The notes under the pieces are model-generated. The model was given only the letters and a program-made list of their open reading frames with translations, made no database searches and was not told the origin of the DNA. The translations under genes were made by a program, and so were the position numbers. From Stomoxys calcitrans (taxonomy: Eukaryota > Arthropoda > Insecta > Diptera > Muscidae), in the NCBI RefSeq assembly GCF_963082655.1, contig NC_081554.1, positions 192,725,752 through 192,789,751 on the forward strand: a stretch of DNA of 64,000 bases, read 5' to 3'. Below are positions 42,569-56,184 of this stretch, one piece after another (position 1 is the stretch's first letter; each line of letters starts with the position of its first letter).

Positions 42569-43365
42569 TTTCTCTCTCTTTACGTAAAACTTGGCCAAGA
42601 CAAGAAAACATTTCGAAAAATTGCATTGCAACTTTTTGGTAAAACAGCAAAGTGAATATTTTTATTGTTATTGAATTTAACACTTTCTCTGACAAATTTC
42701 GTAGAGCATTGACCACTTAAGAAGTCATGATCAAGTTTTCAGTCCAAAGTGTTTTTTGTTCGTGAACAAAGGAAAATTCAATTCTTTGCCATCCCCCACG
42801 AAATGTTTTCTTTTTTTTTTTTTTTGTTGTAGTTTTCATTGAGCTGCTGCACTACTTGAAAAACAAGCCAAGTTTTTGACGCATCTCATGCGAAACTTTC
42901 AGGGGCAAAATGTAAAAACAGCCAACGAAACACTTGTATCAACACTCCCCGAGTTACCTTCAAGCTGCTTGCCTTGCCTGTGTTTTGTATTCCCAGGCCA
43001 TTGAATAGTAGTTTGTCTATTGAATTTTCTAAATATACAGTTTTGCAACTATTGCTCGATAATATTGTTGTCTGAAAATTATATGGCGCTCAGAATTGTA
43101 GAATTTTTTATTTTGCCAAGAAAGAGTTAGAGCAGGGTGTTGCTGGGCAATTTCAAAATAGAAACTTTTCTATGCAGTAGTCAGAATTTTAAGTGAAATT
43201 TTAACATTGCCTCGCTAAAAGACTACAAAGAAGTTTCTTTTGGAACTTTGGCACAACCATGGGAAACATTTTCAATTCTGTTTGCTAACAGAGTGCAAAC
43301 TTGAGAGCAAAACAAAAAACTATTGGAAAATTATTAAATTTTAAAATAATTTTCAAATAATATTA
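42569..43365. other. Unclassified non-coding DNA
   Basis: AT-rich spacer between two 153-bp-unit elements, with a T-run at about 42812-42826. Nothing coding was seen. Confidence 0.45.
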
Positions 43366-45435
43366 AACAAGTAAAAATGTACTAAGTTCGGGGGATTCGA
43401 ACATAGGATGTTCACCATCATGAATAAATTGATTATCCTAGTTCACAATAACACCACTGTAGCCAACTATGGAACGATTTGGAACATACTGCTTTAGATT
43501 TTAGAGAAATCGGGTAATAAATGCGCCTATTATTGGCGTAAGACCCTATATTGACAGATCGGACTATGTGGCAGCTATATCCGATATGGACCACAGTCGG
43601 TTGGTATATCAGATGGCCTCGTGAAACTCACTGTTCAAAATTTCAGCGAAATCGTTAAAAAAAGGCTTTGGAGGCTTAAAAAATCAAATCACCAGATCGG
43701 TTTATATGGCAGCTATATCTAGATATGATCTGATCTAGGCAATATTAGGTTTGGATATTGGAAGGCTTTGTAAAAATCAAAGAAATTAGGAAATGAATGC
43801 GCTTGTTATGGCTATAAGATTCAATATACGAATAACGGTCTATAAGGCAGCTGTGTCTAAATATGGTGCAATGTAGTCCATACCCAGCACGGATGTCAAG
43901 GGGTCTAATAGAACTCACTGTTCCAAGTTTCAGCGATTGCGCTTTATGGGCTGAATACGGCCGATAGGTCTTCATGCCAGATATATTCAAATATAATCCA
44001 ACCTGGAGCACATTTGATATGGATTTCGGAAGGTTGAGTACAACTCACGATTTAAAATTTCAGCAAAATCAGACGGTAACTGTGCATTTTATGAATTAAA
44101 GACCCTATACCGGGATATCGGTCTATGCGGCAGCTATCCTTTCCATGCGCATTTATCACCCGATTTATCTGAAATTTGGCACAGTTTTATTAGGACCCAA
44201 TATTTGATTCGAAAATGGTCCACATCGGAACATATTTAGATATAGCTGTCATATAGACCGATCTGCGCGATTTTGATTCTCACCCGGCTTGGCTGAAATT
44301 TTAGACAGTGAATTGTATCAAGACTCCAAATATATGTACCGAACATGGTCCATATCGCGCTATATTTACATATAGCTGCCATAGAGACCGATCTTCAACT
44401 TTAGGGCCTAAAGACCATTAAAGAGGATTTATTCTCCGATTTTACTGAAATTGCGCAGTATTTGCACTAGTGGTCGGGCCATATTTACTTATAGCTGCAA
44501 TATAAACCGATATGCCGGTTTTGGGTCTTAAGCCTATAACAAGCACATTTATTACCGGATTTCGCTCAAATTCAGAACAGTAAGATTTATTAGGCTCTCG
44601 ATGTTCGATCCAAAAATGGTCCAGATCGGAACATACTTGGGTATAGCTGCCACATAGACCGATCTGCCGATTTTGGGTCTTGGGCCTATAACAGACGCAT
44701 TTATTACCGGATGTCGCTGAAATTTGAAACAGTGAGTTCTATTAGGCCTTTCGATATCTGAACCAAAGATAGTCCAGATAGGAACATATTTTTATCTAGC
44801 TGCCATAGAGACCGATCTTCCGATTTTATGTCATAGGCTTATAATAGATTCCCGACATCCAGCCCAAATATGGTCCAGATCGGATCATCCGAATAAGGAC
44901 TAAATCACATGAACGGCGCACTTATTACCCTCTTTTGGTGAAATTTCGAACTCACTTAGGAAGGAGTAAAGCTAAACGCTTGAAACTTTGCACAAATGCT
45001 TCTTAAAAGTGTAGATCGGTTACGATTGTTGTTGTTTCTTGAGCCATTGCAGGGCGCAATTCTTATCTGATTTAGATGAAATTTTGCAAAAGGGGTTTTG
45101 TTATGACTTCGAACAACTGGACTAAGTATGGTTCAAATCGCTCCATGTTCTGATATAGCTGCACATAAACCGATCTTGAATTCTTGAGTCGCTACATAGC
45201 GAAATTCGTATCCGATTTGACTGAAATTTCTGCATGACGTGTTTTGTTATGACTTCCAACAACAGCACCAAATATGGTTTAAATCGGTTCATAACCTGAT
45301 ATAGCTGCCATATAAAACGACCTGGGATCTAGACTTACTAAGCCTCTAGAGAGCGCAATTATTATCCGACTTGGTCCCATGACCATCAACATACGTGTAT
45401 GAAGTGAAAGCAATTCACTGATTCAAATGTAAAAT
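43366..45435. repeat. Composite of reverse and forward 153-bp-unit elements
   Basis: Begins AACAAGTAAAAATGTACTAA with a decayed palindrome, and reverse-oriented units run to about 44150. From there units read in the forward orientation (GATATAGCTGTCATATAGAC near 44240, then landmarks near 44379, 44498, 44650 and 44803 with steps of 119, 152 and 153 bp). Past 45000 a second subfamily appears (GACTTCCAACAACAGCACC). The block ends directly at the CTTAT array. Confidence 0.8.
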
Positions 45436-48000
45436 CTTATCTTATCTTATCTTATCTTATCTTATCTTATCTTATCTTATCTTATCTTATCTTATCTTAT
45501 CTTATCTTATCTTATCTTATCTTATCTTATCTTATCTTATCTTATCTTATCTTATCTTATCTTATCTTATCTTATCTTATCTTATCTTATCTTATCTTAT
45601 CTTATCTTATCTTATCTTATCTTATCTTATCTTATCTTATCTTATCTTATCTTATCTTATCTTATCTTATCTTATCTTATCTTATCTTATCTTATCTTAT
45701 CTTATCTTATCTTATCTTATCTTATCTTATCTTATCTTATCTTATCTTATCTTATCTTATCTTATCTTATCTTATCTTATCTTATCTTATCTTATCTTAT
45801 CTTATCTTATCTTATCTTATCTTATCTTATCTTATCTTATCTTATCTTATCTTATCTTATCTTATCTTATCTTATCTTATCTTATCTTATCTTATCTTAT
45901 CTTATCTTATCTTATCTTATCTTATCTTATCTTATCTTATCTTATCTTATCTTATCTTATCTTATCTTATCTTATCTTATCTTATCTTATCTTATCTTAT
46001 CTTATCTTATCTTATCTTATCTTATCTTATCTTATCTTATCTTATCTTATCTTATCTTATCTTATCTTATCTTATCTTATCTTATCTTATCTTATCTTAT
46101 CTTATCTTATCTTATCTTATCTTATCTTATCTTATCTTATCTTATCTTATCTTATCTTATCTTATCTTATCTTATCTTATCTTATCTTATCTTATCTTAT
46201 CTTATCTTATCTTATCTTATCTTATCTTATCTTATCTTATCTTATCTTATCTTATCTTATCTTATCTTATCTTATCTTATCTTATCTTATCTTATCTTAT
46301 CTTATCTTATCTTATCTTATCTTATCTTATCTTATCTTATCTTATCTTATCTTATCTTATCTTATCTTATCTTATCTTATCTTATCTTATCTTATCTTAT
46401 CTTATCTTATCTTATCTTATCTTATCTTATCTTATCTTATCTTATCTTATCTTATCTTATCTTATCTTATCTTATCTTATCTTATCTTATCTTATCTTAT
46501 CTTATCTTATCTTATCTTATCTTATCTTATCTTATCTTATCTTATCTTATCTTATCTTATCTTATCTTATCTTATCTTATCTTATCTTATCTTATCTTAT
46601 CTTATCTTATCTTATCTTATCTTATCTTATCTTATCTTATCTTATCTTATCTTATCTTATCTTATCTTATCTTATCTTATCTTATCTTATCTTATCTTAT
46701 CTTATCTTATCTTATCTTATCTTATCTTATCTTATCTTATCTTATCTTATCTTATCTTATCTTATCTTATCTTATCTTATCTTATCTTATCTTATCTTAT
46801 CTTATCTTATCTTATCTTATCTTATCTTATCTTATCTTATCTTATCTTATCTTATCTTATCTTATCTTATCTTATCTTATCTTATCTTATCTTATCTTAT
46901 CTTATCTTATCTTATCTTATCTTATCTTATCTTATCTTATCTTATCTTATCTTATCTTATCTTATCTTATCTTATCTTATCTTATCTTATCTTATCTTAT
47001 CTTATCTTATCTTATCTTATCTTATCTTATCTTATCTTATCTTATCTTATCTTATCTTATCTTATCTTATCTTATCTTATCTTATCTTATCTTATCTTAT
47101 CTTATCTTATCTTATCTTATCTTATCTTATCTTATCTTATCTTATCTTATCTTATCTTATCTTATCTTATCTTATCTTATCTTATCTTATCTTATCTTAT
47201 CTTATCTTATCTTATCTTATCTTATCTTATCTTATCTTATCTTATCTTATCTTATCTTATCTTATCTTATCTTATCTTATCTTATCTTATCTTATCTTAT
47301 CTTATCTTATCTTATCTTATCTTATCTTATCTTATCTTATCTTATCTTATCTTATCTTATCTTATCTTATCTTATCTTATCTTATCTTATCTTATCTTAT
47401 CTTATCTTATCTTATCTTATCTTATCTTATCTTATCTTATCTTATCTTATCTTATCTTATCTTATCTTATCTTATCTTATCTTATCTTATCTTATCTTAT
47501 CTTATCTTATCTTATCTTATCTTATCTTATCTTATCTTATCTTATCTTATCTTATCTTATCTTATCTTATCTTATCTTATCTTATCTTATCTTATCTTAT
47601 CTTATCTTATCTTATCTTATCTTATCTTATCTTATCTTATCTTATCTTATCTTATCTTATCTTATCTTATCTTATCTTATCTTATCTTATCTTATCTTAT
47701 CTTATCTTATCTTATCTTATCTTATCTTATCTTATCTTATCTTATCTTATCTTATCTTATCTTATCTTATCTTATCTTATCTTATCTTATCTTATCTTAT
47801 CTTATCTTATCTTATCTTATCTTATCTTATCTTATCTTATCTTATCTTATCTTATCTTATCTTATCTTATCTTATCTTATCTTATCTTATCTTATCTTAT
47901 CTTATCTTATCTTATCTTATCTTATCTTATCTTATCTTATCTTATCTTATCTTATCTTATCTTATCTTATCTTATCTTATCTTATCTTATCTTATCTTAT
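45436..48000. repeat. (CTTAT)513 perfect pentanucleotide satellite
   Basis: 2,565 bp of uninterrupted CTTAT; no substitution was seen in any line. On the minus strand every unit contains AGATAAG, which matches the GATA-factor consensus WGATAR. It starts after ATGTAAAAT and stops at CTTGTCTTTCG. Its length in the genome may be uncertain because assemblies often mis-size pure arrays. Confidence 0.99.
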
Positions 48001-49229
48001 CTTGTCTTTCGTTATCCTAAGGTAATGTTTTATGAGAAACTGTTCAAATTGCCAAAAATTAATTTCTTTAAATTTCCAAATTAAAATTTGATGGGTTTAC
48101 ATTTCGCAGACCTGACCTTTGAAGTGTTAAACCAGTTCAACAGATTAAATGATGATGTTTCGAAGGTTGCCGATTACTTTCATTTGTGTGTGTTAAGAAA
48201 TGCCTCCATAAAGCCTTTTATGCTTGATCGAATCCAGGGATTTGTGTTTCACATAACAAAACGCATACACGCTCATTCACTCATACTTACACAAGCCACC
48301 TAGAGAGGCAATCATTTGGGTGGCATACAAATGTAAAGCTATGAAGAGCTGAGAACGAGTTAGAATTTGTAATCAAATATGTGTAAGTGCTTGTTGGCCT
48401 TTTGGGGTCAAGATTGTATTTGTAATTCAAAGACACATAGTAGGCGAACACACAACCGCATACTTAGTCTCATACTCTTGAAGTTCTTTTCAGTTAAATG
48501 CATACAAATCTTGGTAATCATTGAAGCGATTTGCTTAAATGAAAATCAACATTGATTGCTACAACAAAGTGATGCCTTTCATTATAATGGCCAATAACAA
48601 TGCAAGTGAAACTAATTGACTTTAACTTTGATTGACTTTTCTAAGAACCCCAACATGAGCACACACAGCACATGTGTGAATTTAAAAGAAATTATAAAAA
48701 TATTCTTTTCATATGAAGAACAAAAGAGGGACAAAGATAGAGAAATCAAATTCAATATACATACATATATTAAAAATCAAAAAAATAAAAGATTTAAGCA
48801 AATCTTCTTTACATAATCTGTTCAAAAATGTACACCCTCTGTGCTACATAAAAGAACGTTTGGAACATTTACTATTTCTTGGCGTTTACAATTTTTGATG
48901 GTGCTCCTCTTTGGTTAGTGCATTGTCCATAATACTATAAAGTAGCTGTTGGTCGCAGAACTCGTTGTTTAGCTGATTGGGTTGTTAAGAGTTGACTTGA
49001 CGTATAAGCTGTGCATTCGGATATGTATAGTGGAACTGCTGGATAGGCCCTAAAGTAAAAATCGAGTGATACATATATATGGGAGCTATATCCATATCTG
49101 AACTAATTTTTCTGAAATTCGCCAATAACCTCGGAAGTCATAAGAGAAACCTCGGAAGTCATAAGAGAATCGCGACAATCGGTAAACAAATGACTTAATT
49201 ATTGGAGAAGTACAAGGCCGTTATTACAA
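48001..49229. other. Unclassified non-coding DNA with a short repeat fragment
   Basis: Mostly single-copy. About 49066-49100 resembles a 153-unit (ATATGGGAGCTATATCCATA). A 22-bp stretch starting ACCTCGGAAGTCATAAG is duplicated in tandem around 49128-49170. No coding similarity was seen. Confidence 0.45.
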
Positions 49230-50600
49230 TGGACCGGGGATGGCACCACAACTACGCAGAGAGGTGACGAGTTGTACTACTGCTGTCATAACACGTCATA
49301 ACAGGCATGAATTTGGCTGTGGATTTGAGGTGAGTCGGAGACTGAAACACCTTTCTTCAATCTTTACTCCCATAGATGAGAGGCTAGCCAAAATCCGCAT
49401 AAGGCCAAATTCTTCAACATCAGCCGTATTTGCGCCCATGCCCCGACGGAAGACAAGAACGAACAAAAAGAAAGAATATTTTCTACGAGCGCCTAGAAAG
49501 ATTATATGTTCGCTATCCCGCCCATGATATTAAAATCTTTTTGGGGGATTTTAATGCGAAAATAGGGAAGGAAAATATCTTTGGCCCAACAGTGGAAAAA
49601 TCGTGCTCACACGAAGAAACTTCCGACAATGGGTTGATGCCAATAGTCTTCGCCGCGACAGAGAACTTGGTTTTTAGCAACACCAGATCCAAACATCGCA
49701 GGATTCATACCGCCACATAGTTGTAAGCTAATCAAAACACGAGAAACAAAATACATCATGTTGTGATAAATGGAAGGCATTTAACCAGGGTGTTAGTTGT
49801 ACGATCGATCCGAGCGGAGAATATCGACTCGGATCATTACACTTGTTCGCACTTGCCTCAGTGTGGCGAAAAGCATACCATCCGACACTGCACGAAAGTT
49901 GGACATCGGAAAGCTGCCAACACAACAGGTGGCAAAGACATACTCCACTCGGCTGAACCAATTGCATCAAGAAGGCATTCCCTACCCCTACACAATAGTA
50001 GCGCTATGGTAAACTATTGCCCACTCCAGGAAAAGAGCCGCAACATACGTACATGGGTACCAAAAGAACCAAAAGAACGCATGCCCGAGGATTGAATTCT
50101 CGGCATACAATGTCCCGCTCACAAGAAAGGAGACAACTACAGAGGAATGAGTCTCCTTCCGAACGCATACAAGATATGCTCGAGAAGACTGGGTGAAAGA
50201 TTAAAGTCCAAAGACAACGAAATAATTGGGCCCCACTCAGTGAGGCTTTAGACCTGGTAAATCCACCATTGACCAGACATTTACACTGAGACAAATACTG
50301 GAAAAGACACTAGAAGGACATATCAACTCCTGCCGTCTTATTGTTTAGTACTAAGCCGCCTTCGACAGGCCCATACGTTCAAAAGCATTGAAAGCCAAGT
50401 CTGAGTTTGGTATTCCTGCATAATTGACACCACTTTGCGGGATGACGCTAGCTGATACACGTTCCTCAGTTGAATAGGAAATAACCTCTCCGAACCGTTC
50501 AATATCAAACGAGGTTTCAGGCAGGGAGACAGCCTATAGCTTGATCTCTTTAATATCCTCTCGATCATCCTTAATCGGCTCCTAGAAGCTTTAATTTTTG
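49230..50600 (+). pseudogene. APE endonuclease/reverse transcriptase LINE relic
   Basis: Decayed LINE polyprotein in shifting plus-strand frames. Endonuclease: FGCGFEVSRRLKHLSSIFTP (about 49312-49370), DERLAKIRIR (49375-49405), YERLERLYVRYPAHDIKIF (about 49480-49540), the GDFNAKIGKENIFGPT motif (49544-49590), and SDHYTC (49831), giving the characteristic APE blocks. Reverse transcriptase: HKKGDNYRGMSLLPNAYKI (50118-50175), RLGERLKSKDNEIIGPHS (50186-50240), and RGFRQGDSL (about 50510-50540), the region before motif C. Stops and frameshifts abound and the YADD block is absent. The C-terminal type tail found at 1686-1938 would complete this family. Confidence 0.88.
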
Positions 50601-50659
50601 CTGCTTCGACAGTAGTTTGGTATGTAGAATAAAATTTGACCCTTCAATTAAATTTATTT

Positions 50660-50738
50660 TGTTTAAATTTTTATCAGAATCCATTGTGGTGGGTTCCCAA
50701 GATTCAGCCTGGCCAAACTTAGCACGCTTCTACTTGTT
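50660..50738 (+). repeat. Isolated hairpin end of the 153-bp-unit family
   Basis: Reads ATTGTGGTGGGTTCCCAAGA, then TTCAGCCTGGCCAAACTTAG (a decayed palindrome), then GCTTCTACTTGTTTT. It is attached directly behind the LINE relic. Confidence 0.7.
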
Positions 50739-53434
50739 TTTATTTAATTTGATTTTTTATGTTTTTCTTTTTCTTGTTGAATTTTTTAACTTAGTTTGAC
50801 ATATCTGTTCATGGCACTGTCCTTATTTCTAGCTTTATCTTAACTGCTAACAAACCACACTTTATATTGAAATAATGTTATCTAGGGCATAGAAAAATTA
50901 ATTATCCTGCAATTGCCAGTCTAGAGTTTTGACCTGGTTATATTTCAAATAAATGCCCCACACTCTCAATTTTCCATACTCAAAAATGTATCCATCTTTC
51001 ACCATTCACTTTAGTCTCGTTAGCCATTGACGAAAGAATTATGGTCAATATTATTACAATTTGCGGGACACAAACTCAAATAAAATAATTGGTTATTGAT
51101 TGGACTTAATTCATTGCCTCAATTTCCTGGAAATCAAATTTATTCAAGGTCATATGAATGACCCACAAATGGCTTTTATAAAGTGATGATGACGATGAAA
51201 TTAAAGGTTTAAAATGTTCTGTTTATAAAACAGATTCAATTTGAGGAGAATTGAATTTTATTTATTTTTTTCCACGAATATGAACTCTCTCCATCATCTC
51301 TTGCCTTTGTGGTGATTGTCAGCAATTTGTCAAAATTATGTCAAACACTTTCCATTCATCAATAATCACATATTTGAAATATGAACAGAACTTCATGGCT
51401 CTCAGCCTTAACGGAATGCCAGTCATAGAGTTTTCAAGAGTTGTAAACAGCTGTTGTGGTCCAGCACCATCGTCATCACCATCACCTTCCTACACACAAT
51501 CACAACTTGGTTGCAACTCCAACACGTGTTAAGCCATGACGCGGAAGTTAAAGATAAATCCTAGCCAAATAACTCCATGCTGACGAAGTGGCAACATGCT
51601 GTGGCCACTTCCGCTCACCTGTCCACAAGGCAAGGCGGGCGAGAGGTTGGCTGCGAGCACGTGTTTGTGTGTCCCCCCTGTCTTTCTGTCTGTCTGTCTG
51701 GATGGCTTAACATAAACCGTAACATTTTTGACGCGTGTTTTGCGGTACGTTGTTGCGGTTGTGTGGTTGCACACACAACGCCAACAGCCAACTGCCAGCA
51801 ACAACAACAATAACACAACCGCACTATCAGCAACAATCCACATGCCAAGCATTTGCAAATACACACTCTCTCTCCCACACTAACATACACATACACAACA
51901 CGACAAAGCCCCAACCAACGCACATTTGTTCTCCTACGCTACTGTTGCAGTTGGTCGTTTGTGTAACGATGAATGAATGGATGGATGGATGGATGCTCTC
52001 AATCCCCATATCATGGCTTCGTTATGCTTCGTTCGTTTATGCTCGTTGTAGCCGCCTATTTGGTCGCATGCTCGCAGTTCGTTTGCCAACCAACAGAAGA
52101 CCAACGAAGTTGTTGCCGTTTTGTTCGCCTTTTGCTAAGGCAAGGTGGTTCGGCTACAGTGCCAGGGTACGGCTTTGGCCTTACAACAGCCATAGTAGAA
52201 GATGATGATGACGATGACAATGTTCTTCTGCATCTGACTGTGTGCCAGTGGGTGTGTGTGTTGCTTGTGCCATGTAACGATGACTGAATAGCCATGAAAT
52301 TAGTTATGTTAAGGATTCTGCTTGAAACGGTTGTGTCCTTTGAAATAAGCGCTGAATGTTGAGTTGTATAATTTTTTTGAGAAAATATTTAAAAGGAAAA
52401 TAAAACGCAAACATTTATTTCGGCTTAAAAAAACGCAATGATTTTTAACGAAAGGAAATAAAATCGTTTTAAAATGGAGAAAAAATAAATGAAATAAAAT
52501 ACCAAGTGCTATAAGATATCGAAACCCAAAATGTTTATTTAAAATATCTTTTGCTGGTTTCTATTGCAACATATAGAAAATACTTATTGTGACTAAATAA
52601 GTGATCTTTAGTTCAGCAAAAGAAAAAGAGTTACAATCAAGTGTAAACAGTGCTTAGTGAAAAGTGAATCTTAAACCTCAATTGAAGACATTGATCATTT
52701 GCCCTTGTTATTCTATGATCGTATGTCAATGGCAGTGATGGCTAATTAAAGGTAGTTTAAATATTACATTCATAGGCAAATAATATTAAATTCCAATCGT
52801 AACCAAGAATGTACATTCATGGACACAAAATATTTATATAAACTTACCTTACAACTGTGGGTTACATTACCCCATGATATCAAATAGCACCATTGTGTGC
52901 CAATTTTCTGATTTTTGGACCTTAAATTCATAAAAATTTAATTTTTAAACGATTTACTTGATACATTGGTTCACGTCTTGCCTACAGCTGCCCTTACAAA
53001 ATGTGGCACATAGATCCCCCTTCTCTTTATGTAGGAGACGTATGGACCGATCTCCCATTTATATATCTTGAGGCCACAAAATACAAGTTTGGGGAGTTTT
53101 TAACTATGGATCTACTTTCATATTTAGCCCAAACAATGCCCAATTACAGGGCTGGCATAGAGAATCAATTCTCCCATGAGGCGCTGATCATTCGATTCAA
53201 AAAATTAACCTATGAATGTGGATTAAATTATGAGCTAAGTGAGCCTAAATGACCACCATAAGCTAAAGTAGCCCTAAGAATATCCAATAACAGGGCTAGC
53301 GTCGAATATCACAGGAGCACAGTAGTCGGTGATCATTCGAAGCAAAACATTTAACTGTGCTATGACTGTGGACAAAATTATGAGCTAGTGAGTCTAATTG
53401 AGATCGGCCACTGTAACCTGAAGTAGCCTATCCT
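50739..53434. other. Largest unassigned stretch; no host gene demonstrable
   Basis: From 50739 to 52990 the sequence is not obviously repetitive. The segment 51560-52290 is less AT-rich, with CA/CAA-rich and (GGAT)n tracts (51965-51995) and overlapping frames up to 156 codons on both strands. Frames are compositionally biased and lack domains, so they are not called as genes. At 53139-53410 a ~148-bp imperfect duplication (ACAGGGCTGGCATAGAG versus ACAGGGCTAGCGTCGAA) is visible, containing a shared GATCATTCG. The area could hold non-coding exons or regulatory DNA; nothing proves it. Confidence 0.4.
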
Positions 53435-54338
53435 TTTTTAACCACCACCATAGGATTGGGATATACTAATCTAGTCATTCCGTTTATATAACCTCCAAAT
53501 ATTGATTTACGACCCCATAATGTATATATATTCATGATTGTCTCGACATCATACGTCGATCTAGCAATGTCCGTCCGCCCGTCTGTCGAAATCAAGATAG
53601 CGATCGAACGCGAAGAGCTAACCGCTTGAAATTTTTCACAGATATCTTATAACGATTTAGGTCATAATGGATTGCAAATGGCCCATTTCGGTTCAGATTT
53701 GGACATAGCTCCCATATAAACCGATCTCCCAATTTGACTTCTTGAGCCCCTGGTGGCCGCAAATTTTGTCCTATTTGGCTAAAATTTTGCACATATTGTT
53801 TAGTTATGACTTCCAACAACTGTGACGAGTACCGTCCAAATAGGTCTATAATGTGATATAGCTCCCATATAAAACGATCTCCCGATTTGATTTCTTAAGC
53901 CTTGACTTGATTTGACAATTGGGCTGAAATTTTGTTCATAGTGTTCTGTTATGAAATTCAACAACTCTGCCAAGTACGGTTCAAATCGGTCAAGAACCTG
54001 ATATAGCTCTCACATAAACCGATATCCAAATTTGAATTCTTGAGCCACAATTTTCATCCGATTTGGCTGCGCCCAGTACGGTACAAATCGGTCAAGAACC
54101 TGATATAGCTCCCATATTAACCGATCTCCCGATTTGACTTCTTGAGCCCCTGGAAGCCGCAATTTTTGTCCGATTTAGGTGAAATTTTGCACAAAGTGTT
54201 CTGTTATGACTCCCAACAACTGCACCAAGTAAGCACCAATTCGGTCTATAACCAGATATAGCTCCCATATTTTAGCAGAATCCATGGTGGTGGGTTCACA
54301 AAATTTGGCCCGGCCGAACTTAGCCCGCTTTTACTTGT
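53435..54338 (+). repeat. 153-bp-unit element, forward, gagcccc subfamily
   Basis: Starts ACCACCACCATAGGATTGGG, CATTCCGTTTATATAACCTC. Units of a second sequence type (TTGACTTCTTGAGCCCCTGG, TTATGACTTCCAACAACTG) show GCTCCCATAT landmarks near 53708, 53861, 54006, 54108 and 54261. Steps are 153, 145, 102 and 153, so the period is the same 153 with two deletions. Right end: CATGGTGGTGGGTTCAC, the palindrome TTTGGCCCGGCCGAA, then GCTTTTACTTGTTA. Confidence 0.92.
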
Positions 54339-54544
54339 TATTATTCATGAAGTATATAGGACAACTGTTTCATATGGCCCCTCTATAGGGCTATTTTATC
54401 TTCTTATATTATGTTCAGACCAAAATTGTTTTGAGCAAACGACAAGGCTAGTTTTTCCTTTACAATATACAAGGATATTTAACAATGTGGTATCCCAAGT
54501 GGTAGCATTGAAATATGATGTTGAATGTAGATAATCAATACAAA

Positions 54545-56135
54545 ACAAGTAAAAAGGCGTTAAGTTAGGCCGGGCCAAACTTTATATATAAACCACCTTT
54601 CGTCAGAATCCGGTAAAAAATGCATAATTTATGCCCCCATAGCAGCTGAATCGAAATATGGTCCGACTTGGACCAAATTCGACATGGATATTGAGTCGTC
54701 TAATAAGTGCAAGTCATTGTTCAATTTTGCAGAACAATATGTTGGTATTTTTGGTAGCCATATCCATATAAAGACCGATCTGAACCATTTACTATCATAT
54801 ATATGCCGAAAAGCCTAACATAAGTCACTGCGAAATCGGAATATAAATGTGCGTTTTATGGGGCCAAGACCTTAAATCGATTGATTTGTCCATATGGCAG
54901 CTATACTTAAATCTGAATCGATCTGGGCTAAATTGTGGAAAGATGTCGAAGGGCCTAACATTACTCACTGTCCCAAATTGCGGCGACATCGGTCAATAAA
55001 TGCACCTTTTACTGGTCCAAAACCTTAAATCCAGAGATCGGTCTATATGGCAGCTATATACAAATTTGGAAATATCTGTGCCATATTGCAGTAAGATGTC
55101 GAGGGGCCTGACTTAGCTCACTGTCCCAAAGTTCGACGACATCGGACAATAAATGCGCCTTATATGGGCCCAAAACCTTAAATCGAGAGATCGGCCTATA
55201 TGGCAGCTATATCTTATTCTGAACCGCTCTGGGCCAAATTAGAGAGAGATATCGTAGCGCCTAACAAAACTCACTCACTCTCAAATGTTGTGCAAAATCG
55301 GACAATAAATGCGCCTTTTATGGGCCCAAGACCTTAAATCGAGAGATCGCCCTATATGGCAGCTATATTCAAATCTGAACCGATCTGAGCCAAATTGAAG
55401 AAGAATTTTGAAGGGCCTAACACAACTCACAGTCTCAAATTTCGGCGATATCAGACAATAAATTGCGCCTTTATGAGCCCAAAACCCTAATTCGTGATAT
55501 CGGTCTATATGGGAGCTACATCAAGATATAGTCCAATATAGCCCATCTTCGATCTTAACCTGTCTATGGACGAAAAAAAAAATTGTGCAAAATTTTAGCT
55601 CGTTAGTTTTTTGTTTGATTGTTAGGATATAGCGAGGCCAATTTTCACCTAAAACATGACCTGGTATGACGAGAACATTTTTTTTTTAACGGATTTCAAC
55701 ATTAGTGGCACGGTTGTTGGAATTCACAACTGAATAATTCGTGAAAAATTTCAGCATAATCGATCAACTATTGAAGCTTCTAGGGGATCAAGAAACCTAG
55801 TCTGCGAATCGGTATATATGGGGGCTATTTTCAAATCTGAGTCGAAATGGCGCATTTTCAATCCGCAATGAACTACCTCAATATGAAGTACCTGGTCAAA
55901 ATTTCAAGTGAATATCTTAATTTTTTCTATCCCTCTAGAATTCAGGAGACAGATGGGAGGACGGACTGATTTTTAGTTCGACTTGGAATGTCATAGCGAG
56001 AAAGACACATGCATGGGCGAACTGACATGTTTAGATCGACTTGGAATGTCAAGACGAAAAAGAGGCCATCATATACATTAAGGGGTCGCAGTTAAATATT
56101 TCAAGGTTTTACAAGTGGGGGATATAAAAAGGTAT
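54545..56135 (-). repeat. 153-bp-unit element, reverse, near full length
   Basis: Left: ACAAGTAAAAAGGCGTTAAG, then AGGCCGGGCCAAAC. Unit landmarks (ATATGGCAGCTAT) lie near 54891, 55044, 55197, 55353 and 55506, with steps of 153, 153, 156 and 153. The right part (55560-56135) is diverged and ends GTTTTACAAGTGGGGGATAT. The stretch 55950-56060 contains a doubled GACTTGGAATGTCA segment, suggesting a local duplication. Confidence 0.88.
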
Positions 56136-56184
56136 TTTTTCCAGACTTATAATGGATAAGGGTAAATATACACAAGTTTTTTTA

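Noticed and set aside
45436..48000. Telomeric repeat
   Set aside because: Insect telomeric repeats are of TTAGG type or retroelement-based. CTTAT lacks the G-run and the array is internal, flanked by ordinary repeats.
51560..52290. Host gene exon(s) with frames up to 156 codons
   Set aside because: Frames overlap on both strands, are compositionally biased (CA-rich, GGAT repeats) and have no recognisable domain or splice structure.
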